From assembly GCA_030737835.1 (NCBI GenBank), contig CM060855.1:19428162-19492161 (forward strand): a stretch of 64,000 bases of DNA. Direction: 5' to 3'. A model generated the notes under the pieces. The model had not been told where the DNA came from and ran no database searches. It was given only the letters and a program-made list of their open reading frames with translations. Each line of letters begins with the position of its first letter. Position 1 is the stretch's first letter. The stretch comes from Acorus gramineus (lineage: Eukaryota; Streptophyta; Magnoliopsida; Acorales; Acoraceae). The position numbers and the translations under genes are program-made. Below are positions 24,040 to 35,500 of this stretch, one piece after another.

Positions 24040-25760
24040 TATAGTGTTGACCGTAAGCCCCCATGGATTGATGTTTGGATCTCCCTCTGATTCCATCGGA
24101 TGAGGAGAAATCCAGTGATCCATAGGATTCTGGAAGATTTTGGGGATTTGTGTTGATCTCCCCAAATCTGATTTATTTGGGGATCTGGTCCACATTTGAT
24201 TTGAAATTAACCTCGTCGTCAGATGCATGTGGGCTAGATGGATGTAAGTGTGGATCGTAGATCAATCGGATGGTGAGAAGGTAGGACATGTGGTGCACTG
24301 TTCTTGGGCCCAAAAAATAGCCCCTAGAGATGCCCCATTTTTTTTTATTGATAGGGAGATCTTTCTATCGAATGGGAAAAACATCCCTACGGTGCAACAT
24401 GTCTTTTGGTTTGAGTCCCGTCGCTATCAATGCTTGACATTTTTTGTGCGCCACCCACCTGTTTGAGTTTCAATGGCCCATAGCATCTGAGAGCAATCAA
24501 TGCCCGATTGATGTTGATGGACATGTGAAACAACGGGATGGAACCCAGAAGTTGAAATGAAGAGGCAAGGGTTTATAAATTGGTTCGTATGTTGTAAACC
24601 TTTGTCATCTTCCTCAAGTCGTTCTAGGGTGTCTGGCAAATATGATGTTTCGGAATAGAGAGGGGCTTCGGGAAGGGGAAGCGTTCTTCTCTAACTAGCA
24701 CTTGACGGTGGTCCGGTTCACGCTACACCCCCTCATCCCCAAATTCCTTGCCTTTTACAGATTGGCACCGATGCAGGTGCATTCCAACGTCCTCTGCATC
24801 TTCGGAGCCGTTCTATTCTTTAACATGATGCAAGGGCTTGACCTCGGGCTCAGTGAGGTATTGTACTGCTACACTCTTCACCGGTTGCCCAAGAATGAGA
24901 GATTATTTCTACATGACCCCGAGGGACAATCGGTACATGGTGCATGGGTTGCCCAACAAGAACCAAGGATGGAAGGAGGAGGTCATTGTTGTAAGTAGGC
25001 ATTGGCAATGCCCCATAGCAGGAGTGCCTCGTGTGCCGACAAGCTTGGGAGCCGTCAATAAGCTTTCAACCACATCTCTTCTTTTTTCTCCTCTTTTTTT
25101 TTTTTTTGTACGTGACTTGCATGTTACTATTGCAAGCAAGACTTGTGCCTTTCCCAAGACCGCATCTAGTTCCTGTGTAGGGAGGTACTAAAAGCGAAGT
25201 TCTTGATCTAGGGAATAGTTGATCTTCAATGGGTGAATGTCATGACCCCAATGTCTGATGCCATATGGTCTCTGGAGAGATACGTCTCCCGTCGGGTAAT
25301 GCCACATGCAATGATCAATGTAGATGCAGGAGGAGCGAGCATGAATTCCCAAGGTGGCAATTTTATCCGTCGTCAGAGGCCCCTTTCCCACACTACATCA
25401 TCGAGGAGGGGGAAGTGGGTGGTGGTTGAGGAGGCTGACCACAACGCGTGGTCCATGAGCTTGGAGGATGAGGACTAGGAGGTTTCCCTCGCTAGCCCAC
25501 TAGCTGGACCAAGCGTTATCCCTCTGGATGCTATTACATGAGCCGAGAGGGCGGAGGAGGATCCGAAAAGAGTCATCCTCCAACTGTCCACGGATGAGGC
25601 AAAAAAGAACAATCTTCTGAGGACCGTAGACAAGCTGCGTTTAAGAGAAGACGAAAATTAGGAGGAGGTGAACGATGGATGAAGAGTGGCGGACAAACGA
25701 AGAGAGGTGATCCGATGGGAAGTTGTGTTCCACAAATGAGGGCAGTGCTCTCATATGCGG
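24040..25760 (+). mobile_element. Fossil of a gypsy-type retroelement region (Transposase_28-like protein)
   Basis: Broken coding pieces on the + strand resemble the plant protein family annotated as putative gypsy-type transposon (Transposase_28). They include a stretch with LHPLIPKFLAFYRLAPMQ near 24720 and a following one with YMVHGLPNKNQGWKEEV near 24930. The element is clearly broken, with several interruptions. No long terminal repeats, reverse transcriptase or integrase were found, so it is a partial remnant with approximate ends. It is probably old. Confidence 0.55.
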
Positions 25761-26114
25761 TGTATGCGGCCACATGTATGGTTCGGTTAATTGACCGAAC
25801 CGCATTTAATTAAGCGACCCACTTTGCGGGCCAGACCCACATATGTGGGCCACTTCTGAATATTCACCCGATTGTGCGGGCACACAATATTTGAAAAATA
25901 AAATGGTTAGGCAAGCCCATTTACCCACCTGACCTATTTCATAAAAAAAATAGCAAAAACAAATAAACAACTGGCTCTAAAAAAACATCTTCATCAGTGG
26001 TTCATCTTCATCATCATCAGGTCATCTTCTTCATCATCGTTGATTCATCTTCCTCGGCTAGTCGGCTTCACCTCCATCTTCCCTAGCCTCAAATTTCGGC
26101 CCTTTTATCAAATT

Positions 26115-28262
26115 AAATATCATAAATCACTTAATTATCAAAATAATCACGGTTTTAAAAAAATTATTGTAACACCCTAGGCTTATACAATAAGAAATTG
26201 TTCGCTTTGCCCCTAAATGGGCTCACGGCTTTAAAACTCGTCTTGGTGTGTAAGAGCAGTGCTCACATATAAGCACAGACTATCTCCTCCCATTAGGCGA
26301 TGTGGGACTAAACACCAAACCCTCACCCACACCCAATCCATGGGCCTCTTAGGACTGTTGGGCCTCCCCCTCAATGGGTTGGGCATCACAATCATCCCAC
26401 TAATGGGCCACACGTCCTCGTGTGGGGCCGCACCCACCATCGCGAAATGGACAGGCTCTGATACCAATTGTAACGCCCTAGGCTTACACAGCAAGAAATT
26501 GTCTGCTTATCCCCTAAATGGGCTCACGGCTTTAAAACGCGTCTTGGTGTATAAGAGATGTGCTCACATATAAGCATAGACTATCTCCTCCCATTAGGCG
26601 ATGTGGGACTAAACACCAAACCCTCACCCTCACCCAATCCATGGGCCTCTTGGGACTATTGGGTCTCCCCCTCAACGGGCTAGGCGTCACAATTACTGAA
26701 CTAGTTATATGATCTAGTCAAACAGGCTACGTCACTATTTTTTTCTACTCACTTAAAATACAAACGGAGGTGGAGTTTTACTCTAAAAAAAATCGTATTA
26801 CTTTAATACTCTAGTAGTATTGGCATTTTTAAAAAATATCAACATGAAACGTCACTAGGGTTAGCGTATTGACACTTGTTTTTTTTAACATTCAAAACGC
26901 CACTGGAGTTAGCGTTTTACTCGGATCTAGACGGGTCCGTATCCAACCCACTTTTTCACTTAAAACTCTTCTTCCCCCAAACCTAAGAAAAACCTTGCCG
27001 TCCCTCTCCCCCCCACTCGAAAACCCACCCAAAATCTCCCAAATCAGTAATCACATCTAACCCCGAATCCATCTTAGCCACCCACCACAATCCCTTCTCG
27101 GCCTCTTTCACACTAAAGGACAAGTATTTATTTTTTTTGTTCTACATCATAGAATATAATATATTGGGTTTGTTAATGATTTACTCAATCCAATGGTATG
27201 TGTCTTTTAGTTTTTGGTTTTGTACTTCAATCCAATGATGTTAATGGAAGAATTTTTAACAATACTTGTTTTTATGAAAGGAGAGAAGTCATAAAACATG
27301 GATTCTCAAGTTCCAATCATTTCTTATTGTGATGGACGGTTAGTGAACAATGGTGGAAAGCCTTATTATGTGGGTGGACATCAACAAATTATTATGATAG
27401 ATAAAACAACCACTATGAGGAGTTGGTCAATTTGATTCATGAATTAACTAATACTGATAAAAATCGGTACAAATGATTTGTAGATATCTGACGTTTGCGA
27501 ATGAATGCATGAGGGTATACAATGACACAAGTATAAAAATGATGCTAAATTTATACCCTACTCATGTCACTGGTGTGGAGCTTTATTTGAAGAAAGAGGA
27601 GATCATCCAACGAGGGAGATTCTTCACATGAATGGTCAATGATGAACAAGAACCGATTAGTTGTTTTCCATTTAACCATAGTAGAACAGACATGCATACA
27701 GAGTGGGAAATATGGTAAGAAACGTGTATCCATACTTATTCAATAATGTTCATGTTTATATTTGTTACACACTAAATATGATTTATATCAACCCCCACAT
27801 GGAATCTCGTCGCATATAACATCATCATCACACATAGCTTTCATGTCAATTTGAGTCCACCTCCATCACCATTGAATGTCGATCACCCTGAATCTCCTCA
27901 TGAGAGTGCTAGAGATATGGGAGTTGAGACCAACTATGAAGAGGTGGAAGTTGACAGAGGCTCTGAACACTTGGAGTCATTGGCATATGTTAGCAATGAT
28001 TATGTTGGTTCGGATATTGATGTTGAATAGAATGCGGAAGATGAACCTCCCATTAAGCATTTCCAATCTAGGGAAGGGTTTGAATAGCGTCCTCCAAGTA
28101 TGTATGAAAAAGTTAAGACCATCACCTCCGTTGGCGATTTAACAAGCAGTTAAAAACAAATAATAAATGCTGGCGTGGCATGTTTGACCAGGTCATATGA
28201 CTAGTTCAGTATTTTTTAAAAACCGTGATTAGTTTGTTAATTAAGTGATTAATTAGTCATTT
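26115..28262 (+). mobile_element. Mutator-like (MULE) DNA transposon remnant
   Basis: Terminal inverted repeats of about 100 bp: AATCACTTAATTATCAAAAT, then CACGGTTTTAAAA, at the left (from about 26125, split by a TRIM insertion, resuming with CTGAACTAGTTATATGA at 26696). The mirrored version lies at about 28165-28255. Inside, from ATG 27298, the sequence MDSQVPIISYCDGRLVNNGG then KPYYVGGHQ is typical of the N-terminus of plant mudrA-type transposases. It shifts frame after about 38 codons. A second acidic coding-like stretch follows at about 27855-28150, with ESPHESARDMGVETNYEEVE and two stops. The catalytic domain is missing, so it is a dead internal-deletion derivative. Confidence 0.7.
26168..26691 (-). 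mobile_element. TRIM (terminal-repeat retrotransposon in miniature) inserted in the MULE terminal repeat
   Basis: Two direct repeats of 223 bp each (26168-26390 and 26469-26691) begin TGTAAC and end TCACA on the + strand, and flank only 78 bp. Read on the - strand, TGGTATCAGAGCC (26466-26454) follows the first repeat by 2 bp. This is the usual primer-binding site for initiator tRNA-Met, and a purine-rich tract (AGTGGGATGA) precedes the second repeat. ATTAT/ATTAC flanks the whole as a 5-bp target-site duplication with one difference. By my count the two repeats differ at about 21 positions (roughly 90 % identity), suggesting an age of a few million years. It carries no genes, as is normal for TRIMs. 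It split the left terminal repeat of the surrounding MULE, so it is younger than that element. Confidence 0.88.
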
Positions 28263-28263
28263 C

Positions 28264-29046
28264 AGGTCGACCGAACTTGGTCGCCATTTTAGGTTTTGGA
28301 TGACCAAACTTAGTCATCATTTCAGGTTTTGGGCGACTGAAATTGGTTGCCATTTCAGATTTTATGCGACCAAAATTAGTCGAACAGGGTCCAGAATAAT
28401 ATTTACATGTTCTTTGTAAACAAATAAATTTTTTGTGTTTATCCATCATATGCTACATTTATTCTTTTATCCAAATAACAGCTAAGGGACTGAAAAAAAT
28501 GTAAGTAGGTATACTTTTAGTTAATTGAAATTTTAATAGAAAAATATCTTATTAGACAAATATATATCATTTTTAAGCTTCGTTTGAATTCGTAGTTAAG
28601 CGGATTCTTTGTTTAAAAACAAAAAAACCTACCAGTTGATCCAAACACATTTTATATTTAGTTTTTAAAAATTTATTCGTCACTTATGTAAAAAATTATT
28701 CTTATATTCTACATTTAAGAATAATAATTAATTCTCCCTACATTACAACTCAGATTTGAAGTGGTATGAACAATCTAAGGAGGATACACGTCATGGATTA
28801 AGTTTGCAAGAAAAAAAATTAAAAACTTTATTACAAATTCTGTTCAACTAAGTTCGGTCGCCTGAAACTTGAAATGTGAACCAAGTTAGGTCGTCCAAAA
28901 TATGAAATAACGACCAAGTTCGGTCACCAAAAACTTAAAATAACAACCAAGTTTGATGGACCTGGCCAGATAGGTAGGAATAGAAAAAACACCGTTTTTT
29001 TTTATTGGTGGGGTAAGAAAAAGACTTGGTGGGGATAGACGCGTCC
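28264..29046 (+). mobile_element. Foldback-like inverted-repeat element, copy 1 (left end lost)
   Basis: Copy 1 is a direct repeat of 37624-38412, with about 93 % identity by eye. Its left arm carries three to four degenerate units of about 35 bp built on GACC.AACTT.GTC..CATTTCAGGTTTT. The right arm (about 28845-28960) carries the same units inverted. It ends GGTGGGGATAGACGCGTCC at 29046. The outermost ~78 bp of the left arm present in copy 2 are absent here, and the sequence runs straight into the MULE end. It has no coding capacity. Confidence 0.75.
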
Positions 29047-29110
29047 TATTCTATTCCATTGCCAAATACTGGGATAGAAATTCAATAACAAATAAAGCTT
29101 CATGAAATCC

Positions 29111-29511
29111 ATTGCAATCAAACCGAACCTCGTTGAACTTAAACCCTATCAAATCGATCTATTCATTATTGGAACTTTTCAGATAACACATAAACATAGA
29201 ATGTTATTCAACCACTTTTAATTAGATAATTATCATGTACACACCATTGCAATCAAACCGAACCTCATTGAATTTAAACCCTATCAAATTGATCTATTCC
29301 TGATTGGAACTTTTCAGATAACACGTAAATATGGAATATTATTCAACCACTTTTAATTATATAATAATATCATGTACCATTGCAATCAAACCGAACCTCG
29401 TTGAACTTAAACCCTATGAAATTGATCTATTCATGATTGAAACTTTTTAGATAACACATAAATATGGAATGTTATTCAACCACTTTTAATTAGATAATAA
29501 CATCATGTACA
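29111..29511. repeat. 134-bp tandem repeat, three copies
   Basis: ATTGCAATCAAACCGAACCT starts units at 29111, 29246 and 29379 (periods 135 and 133 bp). Each unit continues through TTGATCTATTCATGATTG-like and TGTTATTCAACCACTTTTAA words. The block lies between foldback copy 1 and the large array and shares no obvious sequence with either. Confidence 0.85.
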
Positions 29512-29544
29512 TATAAACAAAAAGACTTAATGGGCCTGTTGAAC

Positions 29545-32500
29545 GGGAATAAGAGATAAAGTATGTGAGAATCTCACGAAACCCATTCACAGATTCATTA
29601 AAACAACAAAAAAAAAAACGTTGACAAAGAACCAAAGAGAATCAATGGAGTATGTGAGAGTGCAGAGAACAACGTCAACCCATCAAGAAACATTGAATTC
29701 AAAACAAACAAGAGAGAGAAAGATCTGAGAGAATGAAAGAGAAAACGTGTCAACATGAAAGTCGGTCGATTGGATAGATGAAGTGACGAAACCCATGAAA
29801 CCCCATTGAAACAAAAAGAAACCAGAGACAGTGAGAGAGGGATATCCAAACCTTTCACTGAGAGACGTGAGAGTCAATCCACAGAGAGAACCTGATTGAG
29901 TAGAGATTGAAATAAAATTTAGAAACCCATTTTATTTTAAGAAATCAGAGAGGGAGAAGGTCTAAACCAGTGAGTCGGTGTAGAGACCAAACAAGCCGAG
30001 AACATGAGCAGACCAAGATGAAAGAGCAGATCAAGATATATGAACTATAAACCCACCTCGACTATTTGAAGAAAAACTAAAAAAACGGGAATGAGAGATA
30101 AAGTACGTGAGAATCTCACGAAACCCATTCAATAAATTCATTAAAACAACCAAAAAAACCAGATAGAGTAGGATCCGATTCAAACCTTGACAAAGAACCA
30201 AAGAGAATCAATGGAGTATGTGAGAGTGCAGAGAACAATGTCAACCCATTCAAACATTGAATCAAAACAAACAATAGAGAGAAAGATATGAGAGAATGAA
30301 AGAGAAAACGTGTCTACATGAAAGTCGGTCGATCAGATAGATGAAGTAACGAAACCCATGAAACCCCATTGAAACAAAAAGAAACTAGAGAGAGTGAGAG
30401 AGGGATATCCAAACCTTTCACTGAGAGACGTGATAGTCCGCTGAGCGTGAGAGTCGATCCACAGAGAGAATCTGATTGAGTAGAGATTGAAATAAAATTC
30501 AGAAACCCATTTTAAAAACCCCATTATAAGAAATCAGAGAGGGAGAAGGTCTAAACCAGTGAGTCGGTGTAGAGACCAAACAAGCCGAGAACATGAGCAG
30601 ACCAAGATGAAAGAGCAGATCAAGATATATGAACTATAAACCCACCTCGACTATTTGAAGAAAAACTAAAAAAACGGGAATGAGAGATAAAGTACGTGAG
30701 AATCTCACGAAACCCATTCAATAAATTCATTAAAACAACCAAAAAAACCAGATAGAGTAGGATCTGATTCAAACCTTGACAAAGAACCAAAGAGAATCAA
30801 TGGAGTATGTGAGAGTGCAGAGAACAACGTCAACCCATTCAAACACTGAATCAAAACAAACAATAGAGAGAAAGATATGAGAGAATGAAAGAGAAAACGT
30901 GTCTACATGAAAGTCGGTCGATCAGATAGATGAAGTAACGAAACCCATGAAACCCCATTGAAACAAAAAGAAACCAGAGACAGTGAGAGAGGGATATCCA
31001 AACCTTTCACTGAGAGACGTGAGAGTCAATCCACAGAGAGAACCTGATTGAGTAGAGATTGAAATAAAATTCAGAAACCCATTTTATTTTAAGAAATTAG
31101 AGAGGGAGAAGGTCTAAACCAGTGAGTCGATCGGCGTAGAGACCAAGCAAGCTGAAAACATGAGCAGACCAAGATGAAACAACAGATCAAGATATATGAA
31201 CTATAAACCCACCTCGACTATTTGAAGAAAAACTAAAAAAACGGGAATGAGAGATAAAGTACGTGAGAATCTCACGAAACCCATTCAATAAATTCATTAA
31301 AACAACAAAAAAAACCAGATAGAGTAGGATCTGATCCAAACCTTGACAAAGAACCAAAGAGAATCAATGGAGTATGTGAGAGTGCAGAGAACAATGTCAA
31401 CCCATTCAAACATTGAATTCAAAACAAACAATAGAGAGAAAGATATGAGAGAATGAAAGAGAAAACGTGTCTACATGAAAGTCGGTCGATCAGATAGATG
31501 AAGTAACGAAACCCATGAAACCCCATTGAAACAAAAAGAAACTAGAGAGAGTGAGAGAGGGATATCCAAACCTTTCACTGAGAGACGTGATAGTCCGCTG
31601 AGCGTGAGAGTCGATCCACAGAGAGAATCTGATTGAGTAGAGATTGAAATAAAATTCAGAAACCCATTTTAAAAACCCCATTATAAGAAACCAGAGAGGG
31701 AGAAGGTCTAAACCAGTGAGTCGGTGTAGAGACCAAACAAGCCGAGAACATGAGCAGACCAAGATGAAAGAGCAGATCAAGATATATGAACTATAAACCC
31801 ACCTCGACTATTTGAGGAAAAACTAAAAAAACAGGAATGAGAGATAAAGTACGTGAGAATCTCACGAAACCCATTCAATAAATTCATTAAAACAACCAAA
31901 AAAATAGATAGAGTAGGATCTGATCCAAACCTTGACAAAGAACCAAAGAGAATCAATGGAGTATGTGAGAGTGCAGAGAACAATGTCAACCCATTCAAAC
32001 ATTGAATCAAAACAAACAATAGAGAGAAAGATATGAGAGAATGAAAGAGAAAACGTGTCTACATGAAAGTCGATCGATCGGATAGATGAAGTGATGAAAC
32101 CCATGAAACCCCATTGAAACAAAAAGAAACCAGAGAGAGTGAGAGAGGGATATCCAAACCTTTCACTGAGAGACATGAGAGTCAATCCACAGAGAGAACC
32201 TGATTGAGTAGAGATTGAAATAAAATTCAGAAACCCATTTTATTTTAAGAAATTAGAGAGGGAGAAGGTCTAAACCAGTGAGTCGATCGGCGTAGAGACC
32301 AAGCAAGCTGAAAACATGAGCAGACAAAGATGAAACAGCAGATCAAGATATATGAACTATAAACCCACCTCGACTATTTGAAGAAAAACTAAAAAAACGG
32401 GAATGAGAGATAAAGTACGTGAGAATCTCACGAAACCCATTCAATAAATTCATTAAAACAACAAAAAAAACAGATAGAGTAGGATCTGATCCAAACCTTG

Positions 32501-35500
32501 ACAAAGAACCAAAGAGAATCAATGGAGTATGTGAGAGTGCAGAGAACAATGTCAACCCATTCAAACATTGAATCAAAACAAACAATAGAGAGAAAGATCT
32601 GAGAGAATGAAAGAGAAAACGTGTTAACATGAAAGTCGGTCGATTGGATAGATGAAGTGACGAAACCCATGAAACCCCATTGAAACAAAAAGAAACTAGA
32701 GAGAGTGAGAGAGGGATATCCAAACCTTTCACTGAGAGACGTGATAGTCCGCTGAGCGTGAGAGTCGATCCACAGAGAGAACCTGATTGAGTAGAGATTG
32801 AAAAAAAAATTCAGAAACCCATTTTAAAACCCCATTATAAGAAATCAGAGAGGGAGAAGGTCTAAACCAGTGAGTCGGTGTAGAGACCAAACAAGCCGAG
32901 AACATGAGCAGACCAAGATGAAAGAGCAGATCAAGATATATGAACTATAAACCCACCTCGACTATTTGAAGAAAAACTAAAAAAAAAGGAATGAGAGATA
33001 AAGTACGTGAGAATCTCACGAAACCCATTCAATAAATTCATTAAAACAACAAAATAAACCAGATAGAGTAGGATCTGATCCAAACCTTGACAAAGAACCA
33101 AAGAGAATCAATGGAGTATGTGAGAGTGCAGAGAACAATGTCAACCCATTCAAACATTGAATCAAAACAAACAATAGAGAGAAAAATATGAGAGAATGAA
33201 AGAGAAAACGTGTCTACATGAAAGTCGGTCGATCAGATAGATGAAGTAACGAAACCCATGAAACCCCATTGAAACAAAAAGAAACCAGAGAGAGTGAGAG
33301 AGGGATATCCAAACCTTTCACTGAGAGACGTGAGAGTCAATCCACAGAGAGAACCTGATTGAGTAGAGATTGAAATAAAATTCAGAAACCCATTTTATTT
33401 TAAGAAATTAGAGAGGGAGAAGGTCTAAACCAGTGAGTCGGCGTAGAGACCAAGCAAGCTGAAAACATGAGCAGACCAAGATGAAAGAGCAGATCAAGAT
33501 ATATGAACTATAAACCCACCTCAACTATTTGAAGAAAAACTAAAAAAATGGGAATGAGAGATAAAGTACGTGAGAATCTCACGAAACCCATTCAATAAAT
33601 TCATTAAAACAATAAAAAAAATCAGATAGAGTAGGATCTGATCCAAACCTTGACAAAGAACCAAAGAGAATCAATGGAGTATGTGAGAGTGCAGTGAACA
33701 ATGTCAACCCATTCAAACATTGAATCAAAACAAACAATAGAGAGAAAGATATGAGAGAATGAAAGAGAAAACGTGTCTACATGAAAGTCGGTCGATCAGA
33801 TAGATGAAGTAACGAAACCCATGAAACCCCATTGAAACAAAAAGAAACTAGAGAGAGTGAGAGAGGGATATCCAAACCTTTCACTGAGAGACGTGAGAGT
33901 CAATCCACAGAGAGAACCTGATTGAGTAGAGATTGAAATAAAATTTAGAAACCCATTTTATTATAAGAAATTAGAGAGGAGAAGGTCTAAACCAGTGAGT
34001 CGGCGTAGAGACCAAGCAAGCTGAAAACATGAGCAGACCAAGATGAAAGAGCAGATCAAGATATATGAACTATAAACCCACCTCGACTATTTGAAGAAAA
34101 ACTAAAAAAACGGGAATGAGAGATAAAGTACGTGAGAATCTCACGAAACCCATTCAATAAATTCATTAAAACAACCAAAAAAACCAGATAGAGTAGGATC
34201 CGATTCAAACCTTGACAAAGAACCAAAGAGAATCAATGGAGTATGTGAGAGTGCAGAGAACAATGTCAACCCATTCAAACATTGAATCAAAACAAACAAT
34301 AGAGAGAAAGATATGAGAGAATGAAAGAGAAAACGTGTCTACATGAAAGTCGATCGATCGGATAGATGAAGTGATGAAACCCATGAAACCCCATTGAAAC
34401 AAAAAGAAACTAGAGAGAGTGAGAGAGGGATATCCAAACCTTTCACTGAGAGACGTGATAGTCCGCTGAGCGTGAGAGTCAATCCACAGAGAGAACCTGA
34501 TTGAGTAGAGATTGAAATAAAATTTAGAAACCCATTTTAAAAACCCCATTATAAGAAATCAGAGAGGGAGAAGGTCTAAACCAGTGAGTCGGTGTAGAGA
34601 CCAAGCAAGCTGAAAACATGAGCAGACCAAGATGAAAGAGCACATCAAGATATATGAACTATAAACCCACCTCGACTATTTGAAGAAAAACTAAAAAAAC
34701 GGGAATGAGAGATAAAGTACGTGAGAATCTCACGAAACCCATTCAATAAATTCATTAAAACAACAAAAAAAACCAGATAGAGTAGGATCCGATTCAAACC
34801 TTGACAAAGAACCAAAGAGAATCAATGGAGTATGTGAGAGTGCAGAGAACAATGTCAACCCATTCAAACATTGAATCAAAACAAACAATAGAGAGAAAGA
34901 TATGAGAGAATGAAAGAGAAAACGTGTCTACATGAAAGTCGATCGATCGGATAGATGAAGTGATGAAACCCATGAAACCCCATTGAAACAAAAAGAAACT
35001 AGAGAGAGTGAGAGAGGGATATCCAAACCTTTCACTGAGAGACGTGATAGTCCGCTGAGCGTGAGAGTCGATCCACAGAGAGAATCTGATTGAGTAGAGA
35101 TTGAAATAAAATTCAGAAACCCATTTTAAAAACCCCATTATAAGAAACCAGAGAGGGAGAAGGTCTAAATCAGTGAGTCGGCATAGAGACCAAGCAAGCT
35201 GAGAACATGAGCAAACCAAGATGAAAGAGCAGATCAAGATATATGAACTATAAACCCACCTCGACTATTTGAGGAAAAACTAAAAAAACAGGAATGAGAG
35301 ATAAAGTACGTGAGAATCTCACAAAAAAAGAAACTAGAGAGAGTGAGAGAGGGATATCCAAACCTTTCACTGAGAGACGTGAGAGTCAATCCACAGAGAG
35401 AACCTGATTGAGTAGAGATTGAAATAAAATTCAGAAACCTATTTTATTTTAAGAAATTAGAGAGGGAGAAGGTCTAAACCAGTGAGTCGTCGTAGAGACC

